Shown here: positions 46,961 through 59,598 of the stretch, piece after piece
Numbering within the stretch: the stretch's first letter is position 1
Layout of the letters: every line of letters begins with the position of its first letter
From: Primulina eburnea
Lineage: Eukaryota; Streptophyta; Magnoliopsida; Lamiales; Gesneriaceae
DNA length: 64,000 bases
Direction of reading: 5' to 3'
Assembly: GCF_022965805.1 (NCBI RefSeq)
Contig: NC_133106.1
Location: 35,143,913 to 35,207,912, forward strand
Position numbers and translations under genes: made by a program
The notes under the pieces: generated by a model
What the model was told of the DNA's origin: nothing
Database searches by the model: none
What the model saw: only the letters and a program-made list of their open reading frames with translations

Positions 46961-48438
46961 TTAAAAAATAATTATTTAGGGAAAATATAAAATTTGATAA
47001 TAACTACTATTATGGTTCTGAACAAAAAAGTAATTAAAAAATTTATTTAGTATAATAAAAAATAAAACTTTAGTTTTGAAATAAATTACCCGAACAAAAG
47101 AGTTATATAATACAAAATTTTCGATGTTTTATCCATGACTTGTTTTACAATATCAAGTTTGAGTAAAATAAAAATATTTTAATAATTGCAATTTAATTGG
47201 GAATAAAAAAATTAGAGTACAAAATGTATATATAAAATCATAAATTATTCATTTCTTTATTATGCTTGACTATTTTAAATTGTGTTCGAATTTTTATGAT
47301 TTCAAACTCGTGAACGTTTTCAATATAAATTAGTAATTCACTAGTTTTCATAAAAATAATTGAAATAAGATAGTAAAAAAAATTAAAACGTTAGCACTTT
47401 AAAAAATAGAATATACAAATTTAAAGATAATATCAACGAGAGAACATATTTGGAAATAAGGGAGAAAAATATAAGATAATTGGATAAATTAGTTTAAGAT
47501 TTATATTGTGTTTTTATCGTTTTATTTTATTTATTTATTATTTTTACTTGTAAAATTATTATACAAATGAAAGAATTGTTAATGAGGAGAAATTTAATTA
47601 TTTAAATAAAAAAATTTGTTAAATATTTCGGTTGATAAGATATGATCAGTCCCTAAAAAAAGTTAAGAACTTGATTGACGTGATTTACATGTTAGATGTA
47701 ATAAAAAGTAATTATAATTTTTTTGAATTTTTACAATCACACAACTTCCAATTTTTTTAACAAGAAATTGTGCTAAAATAGTTATAAAAATATAATTATT
47801 TGTTTTATTATATTCAAATTATACATTTGATATACATTCTTACAATTTTGGGATAATTTCATTAAAGATTGCAATAAAAAATATAACCACCACAAAAACA
47901 TTCTGCATTTATCCAAACCAACTTCATTTTTTTCTTTTTTTTTTGAAGCCACAATCATTATTGTTTTGTTTGAACTATACCATGTTTGAATGTTGATACA
48001 AGCTAAACCATTGAATGAATTTGCGGAATTCCAATTAATTATTTCCCGAGTGAAAACATACCACACCTAACTTCAAGAACCATATTTAACATGTATAGCT
48101 ACAGCCTACAAGGGTGGACTCTCTATTCTTGAATTTGTAACAACACAAAAATTTTAATCATGCCCACAGGCAAAAATCAATACAAAGTTTAATCCAAATA
48201 ACACTCACCAATCACTAAGGAAATCCTTAAACCATTTGCCACAAGAGAAGATGCCCAAGTGATCTTCTCAGTTGCTGCAAAAAGAAAATTTTGCATCCAT
48301 GCTAATAAAAGCTTGGAGAAACGATAACGTAATAAAATTTTGCAGCAAGGAAATTACACACGTATTTAAATACTATATTTGGTTTGCAAGATGAAAAATT
48401 AACTAACAAAAGAAATTATCTGACTGGTATCATAACCA
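46961..48438. other. AT-rich spacer between eIF4A promoter and GatC
   Basis: No exon seen up to the GatC stop codon. The right 300 bp or so are GatC 3' flank (minus strand). The same spacer recurs at about 53200-54686 in unit 2. Pieces of it are found in decayed form at 61064-61127 and 62455-62585. Confidence 0.6.
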
Positions 48439-50099
48439 TCACTCCTTGTTCAAGACTTTAGGAACTTTGATATAAGAATCTTCGAATGTTGGTACAGCAG
48501 CTATTATAGCATCCCTGTAAAAAAAATTGAAGTTTATTTTTACATGAGATATATCTCTATTCACGAAGTATGGAGGACAAATATATGTGCTTTGAATACC
48601 TATTATCAAATATTTCAGGAGCATCATTTCGTAAATTGTCACCTTCAGTATCTGTGTATCCAAGAGAGGACAAAATCAAAGGCAGATTAACATGGTCCAC
48701 ATTCTATGAAAGTTCACGGCAATCTCATTCATAGAATTAACAAAGAAATAGTATTTTATTATGTATCAACATCCATTAGAAGCTGCACAGGAAGTATCTA
48801 TAAATAAAAGAAACCGAGTTCACAAACACACTACCGCACCAGTAGTATGCAAATTTGAATTGAGCAAGAGAGATGACAACCACACACTCTATTTTCCACA
48901 AAAATCCGTATTGTATATAAAGGGTTATGGAGGAAATCACATCCAATACAGAGAAGTCGTAATTGTATCTCTGCTAGTAAGGTCACATTATAAACATTAT
49001 AAAGTTAAACTTCAGTGTTCCAAGTACCTGCTCTCAAGGCCGGTTCAATACTCTCAAGGTCAACAGCCTGAAGTTGCCCAAACCTGTTTCACATGTATAT
49101 TAGAAGATAAATAAGTCTATAAAAAATCGCATGCCTACATTGTGTGACAAACTCTTGTAAAGTAATTGCCATAGATCGCAAAAACACACATAAGATCATG
49201 TAATAAAAGGATCTATAAATCACCAAGAGTGGCATAGAAATATATTAACAACCCACATGGCACATATTACTCGACAACTACAACAAGAAAAATGACGTCA
49301 GGAGGTTAGAATGATAAATCTTTGAACTTCCCATCTTTTACCACTAGCTGTTTAATTGAAATTTTGAAAAACAGTGAGAATACATTTTAACACGAACATT
49401 TTTATTAATATGGTTAAACTTTTTCACTATTAGCAATCACACCAAGGAAGAAACCTAAACACTATTAGGAAATTTGTATATCAATTAGCACATATTGCCA
49501 TAGAATACACACACATAGCTCATTATCACACGTATATCGGTATATAAGGTTCAACACCATTCATTTCATAGAGCAAGTTTTACATAATCCATTCCTGTAA
49601 AAATTCTGGAGATCAATGGAAGTTATTTTCTCTTCTCTGTTCAATGGCTTACTCTCGATATTGTGATAAACACAAACATCAATCAAACTTTTAATCGCAT
49701 GCACAAATATAGATATTCATAATGGAAATGCCTGTGCGTGCTTGTGTGTAGAGAGAAAACAGGATACCATTCCACCACTTGCTGAATTTTGGGTTCAAAT
49801 TCTTCGACCTACGAAGTAATTAAAGAAATGGGAAAAAAAATAACGAGAATTATAACTATAAAAAAAGAAAACGCTCATACAAAAGGAGAACATAGTGTAA
49901 TATGTACTTGCTGGGGAGTGAGGGAAATACGAGCTGTTTCAGCTAAGCGCTGAACGTCCGGCAGCTCGAGACTCGATTTCACAGCATAAAATCGCTTCTG
50001 TTGCACCAACACCCTGGAAAATGAGCTTTTCCTTAGACTGGAAAGGGGTGGTGGCAGCAGCGAAGATCGCAGCAGGATCATGGTGGCTCTGCTAACCAT
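48439..50099 (-). CDS. GATC: GatC, Glu-tRNA(Gln) amidotransferase subunit C, organellar, 5 exons, 138 aa (copy 1)
   Basis: Exons on the minus strand: 49908-50099, 49768-49808, 49028-49083, 48600-48651, 48439-48514; all introns GT-AG, 138 aa. GatC stabilises the GatA-GatB transamidase that converts Glu-tRNA(Gln) to Gln-tRNA(Gln) in plastids and mitochondria. Seen: a Ser/Arg/Leu-rich transit peptide (residues 1 to ~42), then the family pattern LPDVQRLAETARISLTPQQ, VEEFEPKIQQVVEWFGQLQ, VDLESIEPALRA, GDNLRNDAPE, and a C-terminal AAVPTFEDSYIKVPKVL (family ...P..EG.FF.VP.V). The Met at 50099 is first in frame; an alternative is Met7. It lies inside the 6.2-kb tandem unit, so an almost identical second gene is at 54687. 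Its upstream DNA is a diverged copy of the eIF4A promoter. Confidence 0.94.
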
Positions 50100-50444
50100 T
50101 TGTATATCTGATTGGGAATTTCATCAACTTCTTCAAGGATATGTTTGTGCCAATTGTGGATTTTGAATATATGATTGCATTTGTATTATAAAAATTTAAT
50201 CAAGAAAATTCAACTTATTTATTCGGATAAAATCAAATCCATCCATCCAAACCATATACTTCTCAACACATTTGAATCAATTCCTCCGGTTAAAAGGTAA
50301 TATAGTATGTTTGCCTTCATAGAACGAATGTCACTCGTTTATCGAAAATAATCGCCCTACTATGTACTACCAGAGCAATAATAGAAGATCGTGTAACGAA
50401 ACCAAAAGCAGGAAAAAACCAAACCCAACAAAATCAAGTAGCAA

Positions 50445-51485
50445 TAGTAGTGAAAAGTCTGATACAAAACAAAGATCTGGGGGAAATTAACGAACCGATA
50501 ATTGAACGAGCTCTATCAAATTTGGTTCTCGCGCCGATTTGTTCCCCAAACTTCCGATATGGATATACGCCGGGAGTTGAATGAATTACACTGCAAATGC
50601 GAAGCGGCGGAGGAAAAGTAAAGTAGGACACTGATATCGTTGGCGATATGGATTTAAGTGTTGAAATTCCAGAATTACTCTGTCCTTCGGACCACACACC
50701 TCTATTTATTTTTTTAAAAGGTAAGTATTTAACCATGAGTTTTTGATATTGTAAATTGGTTAATGAGCTCTCACTTCATTTCAATGATCTTATCGTACCT
50801 ACAATTTCAAAAAAAAAAAAAACGAGTCATATATATATATGGGCAATAGATGGTCAAGATTTGCCCATACATATATAAAACTCATTTTTTTTTAAAATTT
50901 ATATATAATAAGATCTTACCCGTTGAAAAAAAAGTGACGGTAGTGCCAGGTAGAAGAATCTCATTAACATTCTCCAGTTTCCCCGAGCACAAGCACGTCC
51001 ACGGGCCCAGATATTGTGTCGTTCATAACTTTGGGCTGTTAAATGGGCCCAAGATGGAATATTGATTACTATTTGGCCCATTAAAGTGCAAATATTTTCT
51101 ACCCACATTCGATGACATATGGTAGACTTATAGGGGTTTTAATTAAGGCTTTTAAATTTTTAGAATTATAAAATATATAATAATTCTTGGAAACAGGGAC
51201 ATAACCAGAAAATTCGATTATTTTTTTAAAAAAATTATATATAGAAAATACAAAAGTTGATAATACTTACTATTATGGTTCTGAACAAAAACGTAGCTAA
51301 AAAAATTATTTAGTATAATAAAAAAATAAAACATTAGTTTTGAAATAAATTCCCTGAACGAAAGAGTTATATAATACCAAAATTTTCGATGTTTTATCCA
51401 TGACTTGTTTTAAAATATGAAATTTGAGTAAAATAAAAGTATTTTAATAATTGCAATCCAATTGAGAATATAAAAATTATTAGGC
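50445..51485. repeat. Older diverged copy of the eIF4A 5'UTR/promoter region
   Basis: Homologous block by block to about 46465-47230: GTGAAAAGT.TGATAC, GAACGAGCTCTATCAAATTTG, CACGGGCCCAGATATTGTG, ATTTGGCCCATTAA, TTCGATGACATATGGTAG, TTATCCATGACTTG. It carries an extra segment at about 50700-50975, part of which matches the dispersed repeat at 10906-11045. In unit 2 the equivalent is about 56690-57730. Similarity is far lower than between the two tandem units, so this duplication is older. It lies just upstream of GatC in the same orientation as the eIF4A promoter. Confidence 0.85.
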
Positions 51486-52090
51486 TCTAATTGGTGTGTA
51501 GGATATGATAACTAATTAGATTGATGACAAAACTCAAGGTAAAAAGATATATAATGTGTTGTGATACAAGTATGTTTTGTTTTGTAAGATTTTAATGAGT
51601 ATGATACATTTTACATTTTTTGTTGTTGAGATAAAAAGACTCTAAACTAGCATTGATGACAATTTGGTATATAAAATGATATTTGTAGCAGTGTTTTAAA
51701 AATCATATGTTTAGCTGTTAATAAATAAATATTTTATAAAATTTTAAATTATAGATTTTGTATTTATCTAATAATTTATTTTTCAATAAAAATTAATATG
51801 ATTTTTCTTTTTATCTCATTTTTAATAATTATTTCTAATTATTTTTTCTATATTTTTTTAAATTTTATTTAGTTTGATGAAATTATTTATGTGATGTGTG
51901 TGCAAATAAATAAAAAAATATTAACCATCAAAGAATAAAATCCAAATCAAACCTACAAAACTCATAAATTTCAATTCAATTTATATATCAACTAATTGAT
52001 AAAATTTAGATTCTTGAACTAAGTTAATGCTCAATAACATGATTTTTTTTAAAAAAATTATTGAACGATCGAGGGAAAAACACCTGCAAC
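51486..52090. other. AT-rich end of tandem unit 1
   Basis: No gene. Starts GGCTCTAATTGGTGTGTAGG, which looks like the end of a small TIR element (compare CGTTTGGTTGGAAGGATAAG at 60508). The last 210 bp recur at 58130-58338 and 59599-59807. Confidence 0.45.
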
Positions 52091-53110
52091 CCAAAACGAA
52101 TAAGAGCCCCTGAAGGCAGAAAAACAAAAGGAGTTGATCTTTCGTTCAAATCACCCAAAAAGAGTATACAATCCACAACTTCAAAAAATACGTCATAAAG
52201 GTATTTTTTTTCCAATCCATCAAACCACATCACTCGATAATAGTAACACCCAAGAAGATATATTAATTACGAGGAGAAAAAAAAAAGAACCTAACTAAAA
52301 CATGCGCAAAACAAGGGAAAAATGAGCTTTGGGACAAAACATCGAATGAGATACACTTAGATTTTAAAAGTTCGCAACTTTTTCAGCCGTAAGTTCTGTC
52401 GCATGGCAAACCCACAAAAAACAGTAGTAATACTGAAAAAAGAAAGCCATATCACGTAAAAACAAAACAAAATAGCAGAAGAGAAAGGGAAACACATGTC
52501 TACTGTTCTGATAGTCAATCCAATAATAAAAGTATAACCATACAGATCTCCAACAAACGATGCAAAAACTTAATCGTCCACGTTCACAACGGAAAATAAT
52601 AACACAGGATAAAATTTCAAGTTTCACGTACGATCATTCAACATCAACTATACAACAATCATCACATGTTTAAAAACACCAAAAAACATTAATATTAACC
52701 TGATAGCAGTGAAAAGTGTGATACGAACAAAGATCTGATTGAAACTACAGAACCGATTGATTGAACGAGCTCTATCAAATTTGCTTCTTGTGCCGATTTG
52801 ATCTCAAAACTCCTCGGATCTACGCCGCGGAGTTTAGTAGTGGAATGAGCACTGCAAATGCTAAAAGGCCGAGGAAAAGTAGGTTAGTGCTATCGCAAGG
52901 GATTGGGATTGAGTGTTGAAATTCCAGATTTGCCACTGCTCTTTGATTCTCCAGTTTTCCAGGATCACAAGCACTCCACGGGCCCAGATATTGTGTCGTT
53001 CTTAACTTTGGGCTGTGAAAATGGGCCCAAAGTGGAATATTGATTACTATTTGGCCCATTAAGAGTGCAAATATTTTCTCCTCACATTCGATGACATATG
53101 GTAGACTAGT
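52091..53110 (-). pseudogene. Orphan eIF4A promoter, 5'UTR exon and truncated leader intron
   Basis: Copy of 45852-46870. The 5'UTR exon and its donor (CTATCAG|GTTAAT at 52700/52699) are intact, but the leader intron is cut at 52091, before any acceptor or coding exon. If active it would transcribe leftward into the end of unit 1, across the eIF4A-like promoter copy, toward GatC copy 1. Whether it is active cannot be seen. Confidence 0.75.
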
Positions 53111-54686
53111 AGGGGGTTTACTTTAATTAAGGCTTTTAAATTTTCAGAATTATATAATATCTAACAATTTTTGGAAACAGGGGAGGTAGCCAGAAAATTC
53201 GATTATTTTTTAAAAAATAATTATTTAGGGAAAATATAAAATTTGATAATACTTACTATTATGGTTCTGAACAAAAAAGTAATTAAAAAATTTATTTAGT
53301 ATAATAAAAAATAAAACTTTAGTTTTGAAATAAATTACCCGAACAAAAGAGTTATATAATACAAAATTTTCGATGTTTTATCCATGACTTGTTTTACAAT
53401 ATCAAGTTTGAGTAAAATAAAAATATTTTAATAATTGCAATTTAATTGGGAATAAAAAAATTAGAGTACAAAATGTATATGTAAAATCATAAATTATTCA
53501 TTTCTTTATTATGCTTGACTATTTTAAATTGTGTTCGAATTTTTATGATTTCAAACTCGTGAACGTTTTCAATATAAATTAGTAATTCACTAGTTTTCAT
53601 AAAAATAATTGAAATAAGATAGTAAAAAAAATTAAAACGTTAGCACTTTAAAAAATAGAATATACAAATTTAAAGATAATATCAACGAGAGAACATATTT
53701 GGAAATAAGGGAGAAAAATATAAGATAATTGGATAAATTAGTTTAAGATTTATATTGTGTTTTTATCGTTTTATTTTATTTATTTATTATTTTTACTTGT
53801 AAAATTATTATACAAATGAAAGAATTGTTAATGAGGAGAAATTTAATTATTTAAATAAAAAAATTTGTTAAATATTTCGGTTGATAAGATATGATCAGTC
53901 CTAAAAAAAGTTAAGAACTTGATTGACGTGATTTACATGTTAGATGTAATAAAAAGTAATTATAATTTTTTTGAATTTTTACAATCACACAACTTCCAAT
54001 TTTTTTAACAAGAAATTGTGCTAAAATAGTTATAAAAATATAATTATTTGTTTTATTATATTCAAATTATACATTTGATATACATTCTTACAATTTTGGG
54101 ATAATTTCATTAAAGATTGCAATAAAAAATATAACCACCACAAAAACATTCTGCATTTATCCAAACCAACTTCATTTTTTTCTTTTTTTTTTGAAGCCAC
54201 ACTCATTATTGTTTTGTTTGAACTATACCATGTTTGAATGTTGATACAAGCTAAATCATTGAATGAATTTGCGGAATTCCAATTAATTATTTCCCGAGTG
54301 AAAACATACCACACCTAACTTCAAGAAACATATTTAACATGTATAGCTACAGCCTACAAGGGTGGACTCTCTATTCTTGAATTTGTAACAACACAAAAAT
54401 TTTAATCATGCCCACAGGCAAAAATCAATACAAAGTTTAATCCAAATAACACTCACCAATCACTAAGGAAATCCTTAAACCATTTGCCACAAGAGAAGAT
54501 GCCCAAGTGATCTTCTCAGTTGCTGCAAAAAGAAAATTTTGCATCCATGCTAATAAAAGCTTGGAGAAACGATAACGTAATAAAATTTTGCAGCAAGGAA
54601 ATTACACACGTATTTAAATACTATATTTGGTTTGCAAGATTGAAAATTAACTAACAAAAGAAATTATCTGACTGGTATCATAACCA
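53111..54686. other. AT-rich spacer, unit 2 copy
   Basis: Duplicate of 46870-48438 with scattered differences. No exon seen apart from GatC 3' flank at the right end. Confidence 0.6.
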
Positions 54687-56344
54687 TCACTCCTTGTTCA
54701 AGACTTTAGGAACTTTGATATAAGAATCTTCGAATGTTGGTACAGCAGCTATTATAGCATCCCTGTAAAAAAAATTGAAGTTTATTTTTACATGAGATAT
54801 ATCTCTATTCACGAAGTATGGAGGACAAATATATGTGCTTTGAATACCTATTATCAAATATTTCAGGAGCATCATTTCGTAAATTGTCACCTTCAGTATC
54901 TGTGTATCCAAGAGAGGACAAAATCAAAGGCAGATTAACATGGTCCACATTCTATGAAAGTTCACGGCAATCTCATTCATAGAATTAACAAAGAAATAGT
55001 ATTTTATTATGTATCAACATCCATTAGAAGCTGAACAGGAAGTATCTATAAATAAAAGAAACCGAGTTCACAAACACACTACCGCACCAGTAGTATGCAA
55101 ATTTGAATTGAGCAAGAGAGATGACAACCACGCACTCTATTTTCCACAAAAATCCGTATTGTATATAAAGGGTTATGGAGGAAATCACATCCAATACAGA
55201 GAAGTCGTAATTGTATCTCTGCTAGTAAGGTCACATTATAAACATTATAAAGTTAAACTTCAGTGTTCCAAGTACCTGCTCTCAAGGCCGGTTCAATACT
55301 CTCAAGGTCAACAGCCTGAAGTTGCCCAAACCTGTTTCACATGTATATTAGAAGATAAATAAGTCTATAAAAAATCGCATGCCTACATTGTGTGACAAAC
55401 TCTTGTAAAGTAATTGCCATAGATCGCAAAAACACACATAAGATCATGTAATAAAAGGATCTATAAATCACCAAGAGTGGCATAGAAATATATTAACAAC
55501 CCACATGGCACATATTACTCGACAACTACAACAAGAAAAATGACGTCAGGAGGTTAGAATGATAAATCTTTGAACTTCCCATCTTTTACCACTAGCTGTT
55601 TAATTGAAATTTTGAAAAACAGTGAGAATACATTTTAACACGAACATTTTTATTAATATGGTTAAACTTTTTCACTATTAGCAATCACACCAAGGAAGAA
55701 ACCTAAACACTATTGAAAATTTGTATATCAATTAGCACATATTGCCATAGAATACACACACATAGCTCATTATCACACGTATATCGGTATATAAGGTTCA
55801 ACACCATTCATTTCATAGAGCAAGTTTTACATAATCCATTCTGTAAAAATTCTGGAGATCAATGGAAGTTATTTTCTCTTCTCTGTTCAATGGCTTACTC
55901 TCGATATTGTGATAAACACAAACATCAATCAAACTTTTAATCGCATGCACAAATATAGATATTCATAATGGAAATGCCTGTGCGTGCTTGTGTGTAGAGA
56001 GAAAACAGGATACCATTCCACCACTTGCTGAATTTTGGGTTCAAATTCTTCGACCTACGAAGTAATTAAAGAAATGGGAAAAAAAATAACGAGAATTATA
56101 ACTATAAAAAAATAAAACAGTCATACAAAAGAGAACATAGTGTAATATGTACTTGCTGGGGAGTGAGGGAAATACGAGCTGTTTCAGCTAAGCGCTGAAC
56201 GTCCGGCAGCTCGAGACTCGATTTCACAGCATAAAATCGCTTCTGTTGCACCAACACCCTGGAAAATGAGCTTTTCCTTAGACTGGAAAGGGGTGGTGGC
56301 AGCAGCGAAAATCGCAGCAGGATCATGGTGGCTCTGCTAACCAT
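54687..56344 (-). CDS. GATC: GatC, Glu-tRNA(Gln) amidotransferase subunit C, organellar, 5 exons, 138 aa (copy 2)
   Basis: Exons on the minus strand: 56153-56344, 56014-56054, 55276-55331, 54848-54899, 54687-54762, identical in size and splice sites to copy 1. The reading frame is intact, and the only protein change I see is Ser12 to Phe in the transit peptide (ATGATCCTGCTGCGA then TTT for TCT). The mature GatC sequence is unchanged, so both genes could supply the GatCAB complex. Its upstream region is the unit 2 copy of the eIF4A-like promoter. Introns show a few substitutions and small indels against copy 1. Confidence 0.93.
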
Positions 56345-58129
56345 TTGTATATCTGATTGGGAATTTCATCAACTTCTTCAAGGATATGTTTGTGCCAATT
56401 GTGGATTTTGAATATATGATTGCATTTGTATTATAAAAATTTAATCAAGAAAATTCAACTTATTTATTCGGATAAAATCAAATCCATCCATCCAAACCAT
56501 ATACTTCTCAACACATTTGAATCAATTCCTCCGGTTAAAAGGTAATATAGTATGTTTGCCTTCATAGAACGAATGTCACTCGTTTATCGAAAATAATCGC
56601 CCTACTATGTACTACCAGAGCAATAATAGAAGATCGTGTAACGAAACCAAAAGCAGGAAAAACCCAAACCCAACAAAATCAAGTAGCAATAGTAGTGAAA
56701 AGTCTGATACAAAACAAAGATCTGGGGGAAATTAACGAACCGATAATTGAACGAGCTCTATCAAATTTGGTTCTCGCGCCGATTTGTTCCCCAAACTTCC
56801 GGTATGGATATACGCCGGGAGTTGAATGAATTACACTGCAAATGCGAAGCGGCGGAGGAAAAGTAAAGTAGGACACTGATATCGTTGGCGATATGGATTT
56901 AAGTTTTGAAATTCCAGAATTACTCTGTCCTTCGGACCACACACCTCTATTTATTTTTTTAAAAGGTAAGTATTTAACCATGAGTTTTTGATATTGTAAA
57001 TTGGTTAATGAGCTCTCACTTCATTTCAATGATCTTATCGTACCTACAATTTCAAAAAAAAAAAAAAAAACGAGTCATATATATATATATGGGCAATAGA
57101 TGGTCAAGATTTGCCCATACATATATAAAACTCATTTTTTTTTAAATTTATATATAATAAGATCTTACCCGTTGAAAAAAAAGTGACGGTAGTGCCAGGT
57201 AGAAGAATCTCATTAACATTCTACAGTTTCCCCGAGCACAAGCACGTCCACGGGCCCAGATATTGTGTCGTTCATAACTTTGGGCTGTTAAATGGGCCCA
57301 AGATGGAATATTGATTACTATTTGGCCCATTAAAGTGCAAATATTTTCTACCCACATTCGATGACATATGGTAGACTTATAGGGGTTTTAATTAAGGCTT
57401 TTAAATTTTTAGAATTATAAAATATATAATAATTCTTGGAAACAGGGACATAACCAGAAAATTCGATTATTTTTTTTAAAAAAATTATATATAGAAAATA
57501 CAAAAGTTGATAATACTTACTATTATGGTTCTGAACAAAAACGTAGCTAAAAAAATTATTTAGTATAATAAAAAAATAAAACATTAGTTTTGAAATAAAT
57601 TCCCTGAACGAAAGAGTTATATAATACCAAAATTTTCGATGTTTTATCCATGACTTGTTTTAAAATATGAAATTTGAGTAAAATAAAAATATTTTAATAA
57701 TTGCAATCCAATTGAGAATATAAAAATTATTAGGCTCTATTTGGTGTGTAGGATATGATAACTAATTAGATTGATGACAAAACTCAAGGTAAAGATATAT
57801 AATGTGTTGTGATACAAGTATGTTTTGTTTTGTAAGATTTTAATGAGTATGATACATTTTACATTTTTTGTTGTTGAGATAAAAATACCCTAAACTAGCA
57901 TTGATGACAATTTGGTATATAAAATGATATTTGTAGCAGTGTTTTGAAAATCATATGTTTAGCTGTTAATAAATAAATATTTTATAAAATTTTAAATTAT
58001 AGATTTTGTATTTATCTGATAATTTATTTTTCAATAAAAATTAATATGATTTTTCTTTTTATCTCATTTTTAATAATGATTTCTAATTATTTTTTCTATA
58101 TTTTTTTAAATTTTATTTAGTTTGATGAA
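56345..58129. other. Upstream region of GatC copy 2
   Basis: Unit 2 version of 50100-51882: GatC leader, eIF4A-like promoter copy (about 56690-57730) and an AT-rich tail. No additional gene. Confidence 0.6.
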
Positions 58130-59575
58130 ATTATTTATGTGATGTGTGTGCAAATAAATAAAAAAATATTAACCATCAAAGAATAAAATCCAAATCAAAC
58201 CTACAAAACTCATAAATTTCAATTCAATTTATATATCAACTAATTGATAAAATTTAGATTCTTGAACTAAGTTAATGCTCAATAACATGATTTTTTTTAA
58301 AAAAATTATTGAACGATCGAGGGAAAAACACCTGCAACCCAAATCGGAAAACGTAGAGGGAAGTCTACAACACATGATACTTTTGAAAGAGAATGAACAC
58401 AATTCTCAAAACACAGAAAAGTTAGATGAATCACAATCCTTGAATCCTGGAAAACATACAAGGAACAAAGAGCACGATGCGTTCTACCTCTAATAATTTT
58501 CAAAGACGTTCCAAATAATTTCATGCAAGAAAAAAAAAATGAAATTTCATAAATTAATCAGCAAAAAATCAAACGCTTGCCACCACAATCCTCATACCAA
58601 ACAATCTTTTGATTTCCTAAAACCAGAGCCACAACATGCCAACCAAAATTATAAAAATTAGCAGCAGTTGCAGAAGCTCAAAAAACGTACAGGTAGATAA
58701 ACCCGACCTCTTTATATAATGAAGCATATATGTTTTACCCTCAACAACAATGGATTACGGGCCAGCAGAGTATGGACCGTCATTCTTCCGAACCTCCTAA
58801 TCACGAGAGCAGATCTAAAATTCTAGATCTCTCCCGTCGATTCTTTCATGGGTAAATTTGTAATTTATGTTATATTTTAGGAAATAGATTGTCAATCCGC
58901 CCTAAAACAAAAGGAAGTCTTTTCAACCAAGTATGTTTTTTTACACGGGCTTCTTGAATAATTGGACCCATAAAAATGAGACAAACATGAATTTAACAAT
59001 CTATCATCTACTTATCACCCACGCCAAACATTCAGGGTACGTTTGGTTAGAAGGATAAGATAAACTAATGATTAGTATGTAAATGATAAAAAAAATGATT
59101 GTGATAGAAATGTAATATATGATATAAAATAGTAGTATGTTTGATATGATTTTTAAGTATGAGATAATTTTGATTTTTTTGATGAAATGACGCAATTGTC
59201 CTTGTCTTTATTTTGTTTTTCTTTACTCCGACGACGACCGGCGGTGGTCCGACGATGTTGGACGGAATCGCGGTGGCCGGCCGGAATCGCGACGGCGGTC
59301 GGTCGGTCGGAATCGCGGCGGCGGTCAGCCGGAAGGGTCGGCGGCGATCGGCGGTCGGTGGAGGGAAGTGGTGGTAAGTTTGGATATAGGAGAAGGGTAA
59401 AAATGAAAAAATATGATGTATTAAGAGTAGGATAAATAATTCTAGGGGTGATGAGGTATTATTTTAACTTATCTAATATAACCTAATCATTCATAGGAGG
59501 GATTCACTTGGTTAAATAATCACGCGTACCAAACGAGTGATAAGATGGGTTAAAAAAAATAAACCCACTTTATCA
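58130..59575. repeat. 1.47-kb tandem duplication, unit 1
   Basis: Almost identical to 59599-61042, offset 1469. It starts ATTATTTATGTGATGTG within the right end of the 6.2-kb unit and ends CCCACTTTATCA. The inner 72-codon ORF (58275-58493) is probably not a gene. Contains unidentified sequence at 58340-59030 and the left part of a TIR element. A TATATAAAG-like site is seen on the minus strand near 58712, so a promoter fragment is possible. Confidence 0.93.
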
Positions 59576-59598
59576 TGTTAAAAAAAATCATGTTAATA
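59576..59598. other. 23-bp filler at the tandem junction
   Basis: Between the two 1.47-kb units lie extra bases that contain a second copy of ATCATGTTA (59572-59580 and 59588-59596). Short templated filler is typical of end-joining repair. Confidence 0.7.

Larger units (their letters stand above)
45852..52090. repeat. 6.2-kb tandem duplication, unit 1
   Basis: Near-identical to 52091-58338. The breakpoint sequence CCAAAACGAATAAGAG occurs at 45852 and again at 52091. The right edge CCTGCAACCCAAA occurs at the unit 1/unit 2 junction and at 58331-58343. Left and right edges share the 5-bp microhomology CCAAA. The unit contains part of the eIF4A leader intron, its 5'UTR exon and promoter, all of GatC, an older copy of the eIF4A promoter region, and AT-rich DNA. 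Only scattered substitutions and small indels separate the units. Confidence 0.95.
52091..58338. repeat. 6.2-kb tandem duplication, unit 2
   Basis: Second copy of 45852-52090, offset about 6239 at the left and 6248 at the right because of small indels (for example a 3-base gain near 52428 and a few extra bases near 53115). Holds the second GatC gene and a promoter/5'UTR of eIF4A with no coding exons behind it. Confidence 0.95.

Noticed and set aside
48761..49114. 117-codon plus-strand ORF, repeated at 55009-55362
   Set aside because: It lies antisense over a GatC intron and exon 3; its conservation is explained by the recent tandem duplication.
58275..58493. 72-codon ORF identical in two tandem copies (58275, 59744)
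   Set aside because: Identity is explained by the recent 1.47-kb duplication; the unit 1 equivalent at 52024 is disrupted by the 6.2-kb junction, and no homologue is recognised.
59187..59435. 82-codon Arg-rich ORF, repeated at 60654-60902
   Set aside because: Composition follows the CGG-rich core of a TIR element; no domain, and copies differ by amino-acid-changing substitutions without constraint that I can see.
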